Assembly: GCF_035222275.1 (NCBI RefSeq)
Contig: NC_085882.1
Span: 3,355,501 to 3,419,500, forward strand
Source: Podospora bellae-mahoneyi
Taxonomy: Eukaryota; Ascomycota; Sordariomycetes; Sordariales; Podosporaceae
DNA: 64,000 bases
Direction of reading: 5' to 3'
Shown here: positions 11,260 to 22,854 of the stretch, piece after piece
Numbering within the stretch: the stretch's first letter is position 1
How the letters are laid out: each line of letters starts with the position of its first letter
Position numbers and translations under genes: made by a program
The notes under the pieces: model-generated
The model's database searches: none
What the model was told of the DNA's origin: nothing
What the model saw: the letters and a program-made list of their open reading frames with translations, nothing else

Positions 11260-11331
11260 GGCTCGGTGGTATAGCGGTTACTACACTCCCGAGTTTGAGT
11301 GAAGACCCAGGTTTGACTTCTGGCCCGTCCA
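11260..11331 (+). pseudogene. tRNA-like sequence, degenerate (tRNA-Gln-like by eye)
   Basis: 72 nt with tRNA length and spacing: GGCTCGG, a D-arm block GGTATAGCGGTTACTAC, a 17-nt anticodon-arm interval, AGAC, a T-arm CCAGG-TTTGACT-TCTGG and a 3' strand CCCGTCC followed by A. The T stem pairs. The acceptor pairs imperfectly: GGCTCGG against CCCGTCC has two mismatches. The anticodon interval forms a 5-bp stem only with an 8-nt loop. The layout is closest to fungal tRNA-Gln(UUG). I read it as a decayed tRNA copy. A low-scoring active tRNA cannot be excluded without a covariance model. Confidence 0.4.
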
Positions 11332-11513
11332 CATAGCATTTTTGATTTTCCAGGGGCGCCGTGTCCAGCGTTTCCTTATTTTTCTCTTTTTTTTTTTTGT
11401 TTTATCTTTACTATCCCATACTCCGCACAGTAAAGAGTTTCTTCCTCTAATCATCACCTAGTGTTGTGCAGTTGTATTTCAGGAAAACTTATTCCCTTAA
11501 ACTAAGAAAAAGA

Positions 11514-12970
11514 CTACCAACTATCCTCCCCCCCGTCCCCCTCCTCCCAATCCCTCTCCAACCTCCACGCATCCCCACTCTCGATCCCCTCCATCAACGC
11601 AATATCACACCCCCTATGCCCCCACTTCTCCGCAAACACCTTCCTCCCCAACTCAATCGTCATCTGCGTCCCCACCTCAAACCCAACCGCGTCCCGATAG
11701 AACGGCTCGTCTTGGCCCCCCCTCTGCCTCAGCTGCCAGGTATTCCTCCCCGAGTTGTCGTTGCTATGGTTGTACTTTACATCCTGCATCACCTCCCCCA
11801 GCTCAACCGGATCCTCATACACCGTCCCGTTGAAACTCGCTTGGTAACCCGGTAGTGACAGCAGCGCAGCAAAGTCATCAACCACTGTCTTGACGTCAAA
11901 GATGCGCCCTACATCGGGCGACTCCCCTTGCCAGAAACCAGCCCACATCAGGCGGGTGTACATGTCGCAGTCGGTGGAGTAAAAGGGGATTTGGGTGTCC
12001 CAGCCGCCGGTGGACAAGACAGAGGCAGTGTTGACGAGGGTCAAATGGTCGTAGGCGAAGAAGTGATGAGCCCACCTGGGAGCGGCGGGGGTTTTGAGGT
12101 ACTGCATGACCGACAAAACGTTGGAGTAGAGAGTGGATGAAGGGTCATCGGGTGGCGAAAAGACGAGGAGGTCTTGATGGGACCAGAAGAAGTAGTCCCA
12201 GTTGCGGTTGAGGGCCGTCCTTTGGGGTTGGTTAGTCTCCGTGAGGAGAGGGAGGAAAAGGGGGGCATACCAGAGGTAAAAGTTTTGAAGTTGGGCAAAG
12301 GTCAACAGTGTGGGTGTCTTTATTTTTTTTTTTTTTGCTGTTTAGTATACCTCCCATTCTACGCAATCAAAAGAAAAGACAGGAAACTGACAATGATGAC
12401 ATTCACCCCCAACATCCCCAGCTGGGTATGATTCAAGTAAAACGGATTCTGCAACGTCAACCGCCCCTGCTTATTGCTAAACATGGTCCCGGTGTTTTCC
12501 ACAACATAAATGCTGCTCGGTGGCCACCCTGCAGCGATGTAGCTCGTGACGCATTGCAACAACAGAGGCCAGTTCCGGGTGAACCCTATCAAGAGCGGCG
12601 CCTCCTCTTTCGATTGCCCTCTCGGCGGTTTGGGGACATGCTGCAACAGGAACTTCCTCGGCGGAGCCGGGTATTCAGACAGCAAAGGGAACGGATCCGG
12701 TATGGGTGGTGACTCTTTAAGCTCAGGTTTGTACGGTGGCTTCGGGATTGGTGGTGCGTCGGGATCTGACCAGGTAAAAAACGATGATTCAAGTGACGCG
12801 AGCGGGACTTGTTGGCGTTCTTCTATTGGCGGGGTTGTTCGTCGTGATGATTGCTGATCCGGCCAGAGGATGTCAACGTTTAGGGGAAACTTGTGGTGGT
12901 TGAAGAAGGAGTAGGTGAACAGAACGCAAGAGACGGCAAAGAGGAGACGGTACCGGGAGCGGGAGGTCAT
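11514..12970 (-). CDS. Type II membrane glycosyltransferase-like protein
   Basis: Three exons: 12392-12970, 12271-12317 and 11514-12219, giving 443 residues. The start at 12970 (MTSRSRYRLLFAVSCVLFTYSFF) places a single signal-anchor helix at residues ~7-23, as in Golgi type II enzymes. A Pro-rich stem follows, then a luminal domain starting APLLIGFTRNWPLLLQCVTSYIAAGW with WDYFFWSHQDLLVFS and FYSTDCDMYTRLMWAGF. The last motif has a DxD-like DCD that could bind a nucleotide-sugar metal. The 3' splice site of intron 1 follows a 14-A run; AAG|ACA joins in phase to TPTLLTFAQLQNFYLW. The second intron is 51 nt and has no stop, so a retained form would also be translatable. The donor sugar is not predictable from what I see. 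Confidence 0.8.
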
Positions 12971-14784
12971 GGTTTCTTCGGTGGTAGTGGTGCCACAGGA
13001 TCTACAAAGGGAAGGAACAAGGGGACATGATGGAGGCAGGTGGGGTTGGGGAGAGATAACATCCAGTGGGTGATGTGTGATGAGGCAAGCGGTGAGCAAA
13101 AGATGATTATTGATGGCTTGTCACATCACCAAGGCAACATTACACTTGTTATCGTGATTTGAGATCCATCTCAGCTAATCCAACGGTGGCCACATTTCCC
13201 ATCAACAACTGGTGGAAATATCCCCCTTGGAAACCGTGGATCTAGCCCGGCAGTTTGCCTGCGTTGTTATAGTGCCTGCATTAGTCTGAAACCCTGGTAC
13301 ACCCGCGAGGCTACCTCGTTTCCTTCTTGGGTGGAAGTCTAGGCTCCGTGGCCTGGCCCGGGAAATCGGGACGGGACGAGCTCGCTTTAAGATGGGGGCG
13401 AGTGGTCGATCGTGAGGTGGAGCTAGTCGAGAACGGTGGGAGGGACGACGCTGGACGCGTAAGCTGTTCAGCGTTGGCCCAAAACCCAGCACTGTGTTAT
13501 TTAGAGAATGGATTTGCCCCAGCTTCATCACTGTTTACATGTTGACGGCCACTCCAAGAGGAGGAGGATACACCTTCGATCTTGTGGTCACTACCTACCT
13601 ACCCAAAGACCCTTGGGCCGATCACCACATTAAGCTTCCCCTGGATCTCCAGATGCTCAACCATCAATCCACCTTGCCTTTTTCTTTTACCAACTAGAAA
13701 CAGAATCCATCCCCCACCACGGAACTCCCTCCGCCAACCGTCCCATTCGCTTCACCTTTCTATATCACCCGCCAAAATGCACTTCCCCTCCAAGCCTTCC
13801 CCCACAACCCGCGAAAAAGCTTATCTCAACCGACCATAGTCCAGACCAGGTTGCATCCAACCCCAGCCGGCACTTCAGACTTTAGCCGGTTCTCGTCCGG
13901 CTCGACATTTTAGCTCCCCTCACCAAAGAGACCAGTTTTTCCCCTGGTTTATATAGATAGGATAAATAGAGTGTCTGTGCGACACATGTCTTTTGATCAA
14001 TGTCTGTGAACTCAACGTGAATCGCTCCTCTTCTCTCAACAACTCATAGCCAGTCAAACCTACACACCGCCACCACCTCCACCACTGTGTACACATGTAA
14101 AACATACAGGACAACATAAATATACACAAAATACATGGTGCTTCCTCCCTTCCCTTCATCTCCAACCTCACTCGCTTTCTTTTTGCGGTATACACAACTA
14201 TAATGCAACAAAAATACAACACATGCAGACAAAAGAAAAATTGGAAACGAACGAAAAGTAACAGGAACAGGAAATAGACAAGATTTCTGCTCATCTTGTC
14301 AACAGTTGTTGCCACACACAACAACAAGAATGCTATCCAGAACACCATTCTTTCCCTTTCCCTTCCCCTCCCTCCTTCCCTTCCTCCTATTTACAAAAAA
14401 AGTTCCCAATACAACAGCAATAATAAATCTGTAGAATGAAAAAACAAACAAGAAGAAAAAAAAAGCACTGGTATATGCCTCCCCCAATCTCGCAATAATC
14501 CAAACAAAACCCCTCCTCCACAAACCACACAATAAAAAGAAAGCGTGGTACTGTCTGTACTAAAAAGAAATAATTGACCTTGAAAAAGAAAATCCACAAA
14601 AGAAACGAAAAAAAACAAAAAAGAAAAAAAGAAAAAAAAAGGTCCTTGTCAAACGAAGAATCAAGCACACCACCACCCCTTTTATCGTTCCTGCAATGCT
14701 TGGTCATACCCACCCCCTCCTCTGCATCATCAGAGGATCCTCCTTCACAGCAATGTCCCCCAAAGCCAGAATCCGACAGGCAGC
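12971..14784. other. Intergenic plus likely 3' UTR of the DOCK gene
   Basis: 1.8 kb. The right half (13900-14784) is A+T-rich with long A runs on the plus strand near 14574-14645 and is probably the long 3' UTR of the minus-strand DOCK gene. The left half is the glycosyltransferase promoter. The ORFs are low-complexity K/R/F runs and are not called. Confidence 0.45.
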
Positions 14785-17700
14785 CTACTCCTCATCAACG
14801 CCCCCCAGCCCCGCCTGCTGCTTGGCATTATCCTTACTACTCTTCTTCCCCAGCCTCAGCAAGCTCAGCCGCTTCCTCACGCTCCCGCCCATAGTACTGC
14901 TGCTATTAGTGCTCTCCCTTGGCGTCTTTTCGCCGTTGCCATGCGGGGATTCAACCGCCGTAGCGGTACCACTCAGGCCGCCCATGAAGCTGCCCCCAGC
15001 CGAGTCCGTCACCCAGTCGTTATTGGTTGTCGTCGTCGCGGTTGTCAGATGGCTGCCCCCCGTGATACCACCTGGTGAGATGGAGAAGCCGGCCCCGTCC
15101 ATGCCGTTGGTCTGGACCGTAAGACTAGGCCGGGCGTCGTTCGAGGCTGAAGTTTGGGTGCGGAAGCCCGAGATGAAGCTGCGGCGATTTTCCTTGGTGC
15201 TGGCGGCGCTGTCTTTGGGCGAGTCCTCTTGCACGTCACCGTTGATGGTGGGTAATGGTGGGGAGCCATCCTTGGAAAGCTCCTTCTTGCGGCCACCGAG
15301 GAAGCTTAGGCGGGCGCCGCGGCCTTGGCGGATCGATACCGGTCTGATGACGGCAGCCTCTTCTACTCCGGTGATAGCAGACATGCCGCTGATCGAGGGC
15401 TTGGAAAGGTGAGGGATACCGCCGACAGTCGACGGAGGGGAGCGCGGCCATGTTGGTGAGGGCGTAGTGCTTGCCTCACGAACAGGCGGGGCAGCTGGCG
15501 TGAACAGTGCGATCTCTGTGGCATATGTCGTCTCAAAGTCTGCAGCAACAAATATCGTCAGCATGTATCTCCCAACAGTCAGTCGAAGGAAGGGAAGAAC
15601 TTACACTTTTGAAGATCCTCAACATGTCGCGTGAGAACCTCAACACCAGTCTTTGAGAGAGTGGCCAAGCACCTCTTGAGCAAGATAGCATGATCAACCA
15701 ATGCCATCTTGATGGCATTCTCCTGAGGGTTCAGCTCAAGCGGCTCAAACTCCTCCTCATCCAGCTCGCTGTCCTTTGCAGGTGATTGTGCCCCGTGCCT
15801 GGTCATGCCGGGAATCAAGTCCCGGTAGCAAACCACGCTGCTCTCGGAATTTGGGTTGACGCTGATGCCCACAGCATCAAACAGCAGTTGCACAGCCTCG
15901 TCGCCCCCTTCACCATCTGATATCTTGCGCTCTAGAATAGACATCTCGGCCGTCTTTCGCACAATTCTCTCCAGAGCAGTCTCTCTGGCTGATAACCTGA
16001 CCTCACGCACGGCAATAATCTCACTCCTCCTCAGAATCGTCGGGAATGGCTCCGCAGTCGTGTAGATGATCTTTTCGGCGCAGTGTTCCTCCACAGGCCC
16101 GGTGGTGTTCCTCCTGCTGCTAACAGAAAACTCTTGAGGGTGAGCAGAGACAAGATAGTCCCTGATGATCTGCGGAACCCTGGCGCGCTGGAAGACATGA
16201 TGCCCCAGGTCGCGGTGAGGACTCAGTGCGGAGACCACCAAGAACTGACCCTCCACATCCTCGATCTGGTCACTAAGCACAATCTGAGCAGATGGATACA
16301 TCTCTTGCATTCTGTCGGTAAACCCGGCAGTCCGTTCGGCAGGGGTGGCTTCAAAGACAAACTCCTTGTCGCGGACATTAGCCGGGAAGCCCAAGCCCTT
16401 GTAGATGACCTTGAAGTACTTGGGCACCAGCCTGTCGCTCTTGGCGATGGTCTCGTAAATGTTGGCGATGGCCCTTTCGGTGCGGGCAAGCTTGGCAAAG
16501 TCAAAGATGTTGGTCTCATACTGTTGCTGGAGCTCTTTGTATGCCGCCAACGCGCTACTCCATGCTTCGCCGTCCTCAAAGTGCTTGATCATGTCAAAGT
16601 AGATCCGCTCTTTTCTTTCAAAGTGAGTCTGCGCAGGGAACTCGGGGTCCGACAGCGGTGGTGTTGTTCTAAGGGGGTCCCAGTCGTACAAGTCGGCATG
16701 TAGCCTCAGCGCCAGGCCGGCTTCAGCGTGATTCCTCGCCTCGGCCTGCAGGTTCGCCAGTTGGTGCACGTAGCGGATGAATATCTCCTCCTTCTGCATA
16801 TCCCTGAGGAATTCCATCAATCTCAAACGGTGGATGAGGTGTGATGCCTCGCCCGATCCATCACCACTGTGGACAGCAACCAGAAGATCCAAGAAGTCGT
16901 CCACCGTGCCCATAAGTTCTCTGATAGCCTGGTAGAGTGGGTCGTCGTTCAGCCTGCTCAATGGCTCAAACCGCTCTAGTAATTCTCCAACAAACAGCTT
17001 CTGCAAGATGCTCTCCGTCAGCGGCTTCTCCTTGAAATACACATCCAGACAGTCTATCATCTCCGTTTGTATGACGCTGAGGTCCTCGCTCAGAGTCCAC
17101 TCGCTGACAATCATCGTCTGAAGCACCTCGACAGCCATGCGTCGCAGTCCTTCGTGGACACTCAAGCAAAGCTCAACAATGGGCCCAACCAATGTCGGCA
17201 CGTACTGGACTTGATAACCGCCCATCTTGGAAAGACCGTAGCGAGCACGCTCCTCAAGGCTCGTCTCCCAGCCAATGGCCTCCCATGTCCTGCGGAGGAG
17301 CTCGGCACCGTGTTCCCGGACATCACCGGCAATCTTCCATACGGCCCGGCGCTTTTGCTCGGGAAATGTCTCGAGCGCAAGAGATGGGCTGCCGACCAGT
17401 TTGAGGAGCGTGGTGAAGAAGAGCTTCCACAGCTCGGTGCTGAAGTTCTCGGCCTCATCAGGATGTGGTAAGAAGGACTCGAGCAGGATGCTGGCGAGGT
17501 ACTGCAATGTCCGCATAGTTGACTTGTGGTGAAAGATGTGCACGCTGAGCCAGTTGGAAGGAAACGTCTCGCCCTGGAGGATACTCATGTGCACCCGCAG
17601 CGAGTTCTCCACCACGATATTGAGGTCGTCTTCTGCCAGCTCAAGCTGCATTCCACTTGGCGAAGTAGAAAGCGCCGACAAGACGGCAGATAGCTCGATA

Positions 17701-20700
17701 AGCGCCTCGTCAAACACCACCTCTCCGGTGATCGCTTTACTGGGGAAGGGGTATGAGGTGGGGAACAACAGAGATAGACGATCTTTTGGCTTCTTCGGAA
17801 TAGCGTTGAGGGCGAGGTAGGACTGGATGATCTTGGGGATGTAGTCGGGAATTTCAGGGCCAAGGTGTTCAACCTGGCTGGCGAGGACGGAACAGCATAG
17901 CCGAACCTGATCCTTCCATTGCTCGGTAACCTCCTCGGTGTACCCCCAGTGCGGTGCAATCCACCTGACGGTATTGGCGCTCAGGGCAGACCGCTGTTCT
18001 GGGTGAGAAAAGATGTCCAGCTTGGCATAGTTGATGATGAGAACCAGCTTGTACAGGACAAGTTTGCCCTTGACCATGGAGCAAGAATCCATAAAGTCAA
18101 TAGCAATATGGAGAATCTCTTCCGTGGTCAACAGTCCAGCCAGCTCTGGGAGCCAAGTGTGAAAATGCTGAACAGCAAGCGTCTGGCTTCCCACCAATAC
18201 CGGTGCTGTACTCCGCATCATGGCATCGAGGGCCTTGAAGATGCTTCGAAGGTGGCGCGTGAACCCGGGGTTTGTACTGGTGATCCCAATGCCGGCCTCC
18301 TTGACCTTTTGCTGGCCGCGGGCATGCGTGATGAACTTGAGAATATGCCGTGCCACCTTGAAGGTAGCGCGCAGTTTCCTTGCCGTTTCTGGTTCAGTTG
18401 GTTTGGACAAAAGTCGAGTAAACGATCTGACCAGGCAAGGCGTCGCAAACGGATAGTTGAACTTGCTCTCAGCATACTGGTCGACCAAAGGAGACAGGTT
18501 GAATCGTCGATCGTGTACAATGTCGAGCACCCTAACCAGCGCGGTAAAGACGAGGTCCTCATAGTCATCGTTACCAGAGTAGGCGACGAGAATTCCAAAC
18601 AAGGCATCCAAAACATCGTTGAGCAACTTGACAACCTCAATCTCGGCCACAAAGATGAACTGCTTCAGAAGATCAGGAATTGCTTCCTGCGCAGAGTCCT
18701 TCCACCCCAGTAGTCTCAACATGATCTTGTCCTGGGAAAACCTTGTGCTGCAAAGATATGTCTCCACGCGAACCATGGCGATTGGGCCGGTCACTTCTGC
18801 CTGGTGCTCCTCCCTGCCCCTGAAAGCAAACGGCAGGCTGAGATACCCGCCCTTGCCCTGCGCATTTTGCTGTGCAGAGACGGTGTTTTCGTCCAGCCGG
18901 TAGAGAACCAAAGAGTGAGAACCATCGTGGATGAAGGCTTGCTGATCCCATAGGGGCATGTATGCGACTGCAAAGGCGCTGTTGGGTGCATCCGCAAGCT
19001 GCATGACAACATGGGCTTGGTGCACATCCGCTGGCGCGATCACCAGCTTGATGGTTTGTTTCCATGGCTCCCCACGCTCGGCAGCAACCGTCTTCCAAGT
19101 GCTGATGCACTCGGTATTGGAAGACGGGAATATGCAATTGTCGATGCGCTCGCCTGAGTGCCTCCTCACTTCGAGTGTGAGCTGCAGATTGTTCCCGTGA
19201 ATACTACTCGGAAGGGATGCCGGGCTGCCGCCATATCGAGACAATAGCGTTTGGCGGGTCAGGCCCGCCTCGTCGATTGTCAAATAGATGTCAGACCTCG
19301 GTTTTGTTGGCGCCCCTGAGAATCCCATCTTGTTTGTTTTGCAGATGCCCGCCAACACGGTGGGGGTGGCTTTGATGAGCACATCCGCATCCGGGTTGTT
19401 GAAGGCACGCAAATGCACCTGGAGCCGCTCGGCTCTCCTCGACTTCTCATAAGAGCCGGGCTTGCTGTCCAGGACCTCACGTATTACCGGGTCCCATTCC
19501 TCTCCGTCTCCACGCTCTGTCGCAAACCGGGCAGACGGAGCCCACAGGGTCACGATATGTTCCACCTCATCCTCCTGCTTCATGGTAGAGTTCAGCCTGA
19601 GCACGCCGACACCCACTGTCCTGTCAGCAGTCTGGGTGACGTATCCGTCCACGGAAGACCGCCCGTTCTTGGAATTGGCTGTGCTCGGCGGATGGCCATC
19701 TCTGCTCTCGGCCCCTGCTGTGGTGGGTGATGCTATTTCCTCCGGCTGCTCAGATAGCGAATCAAGCTTATTGTTGCCTCTGGAGAATGCGGACCTTGTG
19801 TTCTTACCCGCCCACATCAAGCTCCGGCGCATTGACTTGTTCCCGGAAGACAATGGTGGTTTTGTTGGATCCTTGGAGAATTGTGGCAAGCTCTGCGACA
19901 TCGAACCAGACCTAGAGCTAGGCTTAGCAGCAACCACCTGTTGCGGCGCGCGAATCTTGACAATGAGGAACAATTCGGAATCTATCGAGGAAACGTCTCC
20001 AATCTCAGCGGCAGTAAGATCAGCAAAAAGCGTCCGCATTTGGTTGTTTCTCGTCAGTTGGCCCATCTGTCCACCGCCAGGCATTTCGACGATGTAGCTT
20101 TCGGATATGGTGGTGAGCTTGCCGCCTCCCGTCTTGGTCGCCAGATACAAAACCAGAGTGGTCGCCTCGGTGGATGCGCCTGCCAGCCCCTTGATGTCTA
20201 CCAGTAGGTGGTGGAGCGCCGTCAGTTCGATCTGGGGCGTGGGTGTCTCGTCCAACAGGCTCATGATGGACTGCAACCTCGTTATTTCTACCACCGAATC
20301 GTCTCCAGTCAACACCCTCCCTCGGGCGTGCGGATCGCGCACGATAACCTCCCCACCGCATAGCTTGTTGACCCGAACCAAGTCCCAAACCGTCTTCTCG
20401 CGCAGATTTTCGTATTCCCACGTCGTAAGTACATCGTGCAAAAACTGTTGTCTCGAGAAGTTGAGCGTAACTATAAGCTGTGAAAGATTGTCGAGTTTGG
20501 CGTATTGACGGGTCAGGAGTAGCTCGTGGAGGTTGGTCGAGTGCCATTCTCGCAGGCACGACGCGATCTCGTCGATGAGCGGTTCCGAGGCTGAGGTGGG
20601 CGTCTCGTCACCAATCTTGAGCATTGGTACTGGGGCTGGCTGACGAGGCGCATTTGGATCCCGCCGCACTGGCACCGAAAGCAACTCATTCTTCTGCAGG

Positions 20701-21107
20701 CCCCTATTCCTGTCTTTCCTCCTCTTTTTCTCGCCATTGGGAACCAATCCACCCTTGGCAGAATCGCTGCCTATGTATAGGGGGTCTGTCGCGACGCCAT
20801 CCTCGCTGTCGGCCTCATTGTCGTCTGTTTCGTCGCTCTCGCCGAGCACTTCGCGTACTTCGACACAACTCCGCGGAAAGATGCCGCTGAATACGCGGGC
20901 CTCGAGGGTGTGGCCCTTTACGCTTGTTAAACCGGCAAGCAGACTCGGTGGTGACACCAGGTACCCGCGAAACCAATCACCGTCAGGTGTCTCTTCAATG
21001 ATGTACAGCTCGTCGCCCAATTCGAGGGGTAAGTCGGCGGGACTCGAGGCAGCGAAGGGGTAGGTCGCTACGGCGAAGGCGATGCGAGGCAGCGGTTGCC
21101 AGGGCAT
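14785..21107 (-). CDS. dck1: DOCK-family guanine nucleotide exchange factor (SH3, DHR-1, DHR-2)
   Basis: Two exons, 15605-21107 and 14785-15539, coding for 2085 residues. The 65-nt intron joins LQK to YFETTYATEI in phase. An SH3 domain occupies residues ~8-50 (FAVATYPFAASSPADLPLELGDELYII). A DHR-1/C2-type region at ~600-770 contains SDIYLTIDEAG, NLQLTLEVRR and FAVAYMPLW. The DHR-2 exchange region spans ~1470-1830 (ERKERIYFDMIKHFEDGEAW, FVVSAL-like FLVVSALSPHRDLG, then AEKIIYTTAEPFPTILRRSEI). The ~250-residue tail is Ser/Thr/Gly-rich and probably disordered. DOCK proteins load GTP on Rac/Cdc42-type GTPases with an ELMO partner; yeast Dck1-Lmo1 acts on Rho5. In filamentous fungi a Rac target in polarised growth is a reasonable inference. 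Confidence 0.93.
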
Positions 21108-21365
21108 TGTGTCCAGCCGGAAGGCATCTATGGTCTCTCAAGTCGCGAGTTGAAAGTGACGAGCGCAGCGCAGTTGGGGAAGTATGATTCGGGGATGGTC
21201 CCTGGAGAGAATTAAAAGGCGATTGCGCGTGCGCCTTTCCCGTCAAGAGAGCGATGGGGTCGCCGGGGACCGTCCCAAAATGATGGTTTTGCGTCGGTCG
21301 GTCGGTCGGGACGATACTGACGGGCCGGTGCACGTGGTCAAATCGTCGTCGTGCTCGTGAGAGGG

Positions 21366-21394
21366 TCGTCTGTCTGTCTGTCTGTCTGTCTGTA
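21366..21394 (+). repeat. Tetranucleotide microsatellite (GTCT)n
   Basis: About seven tandem GTCT units upstream of the DOCK gene, on the promoter side. Likely length-variable. Confidence 0.9.
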
Positions 21395-22255
21395 TTTCTC
21401 AAAAGATGTCGGAAAAAGCTTTGACGTCGACGCTGCTGGGGAGAGCGGGCACGGCAGCGGCGCAGGGAAGGGGCTGTCTGGGTCGGGTTTGCTGCGATGT
21501 CACCTCTATTTCTTTTAGGGATTATTGATTTTTAGCAAGCTTCCAGCTAGGCGGACTTCTGGGCTCTGCACACCACGGAACGTTTGGAAGCCTGGGGGGA
21601 AACGAGTGTGGGAATGGCGAAATTGGCGAGAAGGAGCGAGCGAAGAGAATTAAGGTTGGTAGGAAGAGCTTACCCCTGAAGCAAATCGATGTGCGTTGGA
21701 GTTGAACAGCGGGAGAGGGGAAGCCACTTTTGCAGGGGTCTCGATTTGGCACTGGACAAATTGATGGACTGAGAATGTCTCTGCCGACCACACTTGTTGA
21801 TCAAATCTTTGGGGGTTTGGCAATTAAGGTTCCGACACTGGACTCTCCCGAGAGCGCGTTTTGTTGAAAAGGTTGGCGCGCTCTCTGTTTGTAGTACTGT
21901 AGTAGCAGTTTACCTATTGACCTGGGGCTGTTTGGCGCCAGCAGATGTGTTGTGCTGTGCTGAAGAAGATTTTTGTGATCTAGTTTCTTTTTTTCCCAAG
22001 TTTTCTTCCTGCAGCGGTAAACTCCATGTCTCACAATATGACAACTCGATCGATGGACGTCTTCTTCCCAAATTGGCTGATCTGCGTGTACCTCTGCGGC
22101 TGCGGCCCGTCGAGCGACTTACCCCTGAGCTGATGCTTGTTTGTGTGGAGCTGTCCCTCATCAGAGTCAACAACTGTTGTTCTGATGCCTGCTCCTCACC
22201 CGTGATGGTCAGCAGTCTGCTCTCTCAAGGCCGTATCGTATCTCCCTCACCGTCC

Positions 22256-22278
22256 AACACACACACACACACACACAA
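22256..22278 (+). repeat. Dinucleotide microsatellite (CA)n
   Basis: About eleven CA units in the intergenic region before the HeLo-pseudokinase gene. Confidence 0.9.
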
Positions 22279-22650
22279 AACCTGGAATACTGATCTGGAA
22301 GATGGCACACTACGTGGGAGAACTGATGCTAAACGCTCAGACCCTTTCGGATTTGCTCCATCAGCCAATTCCCCACACTACGCATCAGTGGGTCTGTGCT
22401 TATCCGCACCCCGGTGGAGGTGGTCTGGAAGCTTTCACAAGTGCAACTTGACTCGATGTTCAGTATCATTTTGAGTCGAGGGTAGGAAATGAACCCTTCA
22501 GTCTTATCTTGAATATCTTTTCTTACAACTCAAGCCGGTTGAAGTCGAAGCATCCAAGATGGCCCGTTGCTATCATTAAAACTAAGTGGACCCTAGCTTT
22601 CGTTCCTGCATCAGTGGCCGGTATGACTGCGCAACAACCACCTCAAGATC

Positions 22651-22662
22651 GGGTTAGGGTTA
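22651..22662 (+). repeat. Telomere-like two-unit motif (TTAGGG type)
   Basis: GGGTTAGGGTTA. Similar short motifs occur at 32773, 57917 and 59151. Such teloboxes occur in fungal promoters as well as at chromosome ends; here it is clearly internal. Confidence 0.6.
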
Positions 22663-22854
22663 TGGATTAGTGTCAACCTGCTGTGCCTCTTCACCAGGCA
22701 TCACAGTGTACAGCCAACAGCAAGGACTGGCGAAGACGCACGTCTTGTGCATATACCCCGCTTGACAGCCTCTATATCAGCTGCTCTACCCCAAGCACGA
22801 TGCTGCCGATACTCTTTCCTCCTCGTCATCTCATTCTGAGTTTTCCCAGCAACA

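Larger units (their letters stand above)
21108..22854. other. Intergenic, divergent promoter region with simple repeats
   Basis: 1.75 kb between the diverging DOCK and HeLo-pseudokinase genes. It holds a GTCT microsatellite, a CA microsatellite and one two-unit telomere-like motif, listed separately. A 226-codon ORF at 21794-22474 has no recognisable feature and is not called. Confidence 0.5.

Noticed and set aside
13920-14713. Several minus-strand ORFs rich in Phe, Leu and Val
   Set aside because: They come from A-rich plus-strand sequence in the likely DOCK 3' UTR and show no protein features.
21794-22474. 226-codon plus-strand ORF upstream of the HeLo-pseudokinase gene
   Set aside because: No domain, contains a microsatellite, lies in a divergent promoter region; composition is not gene-like.
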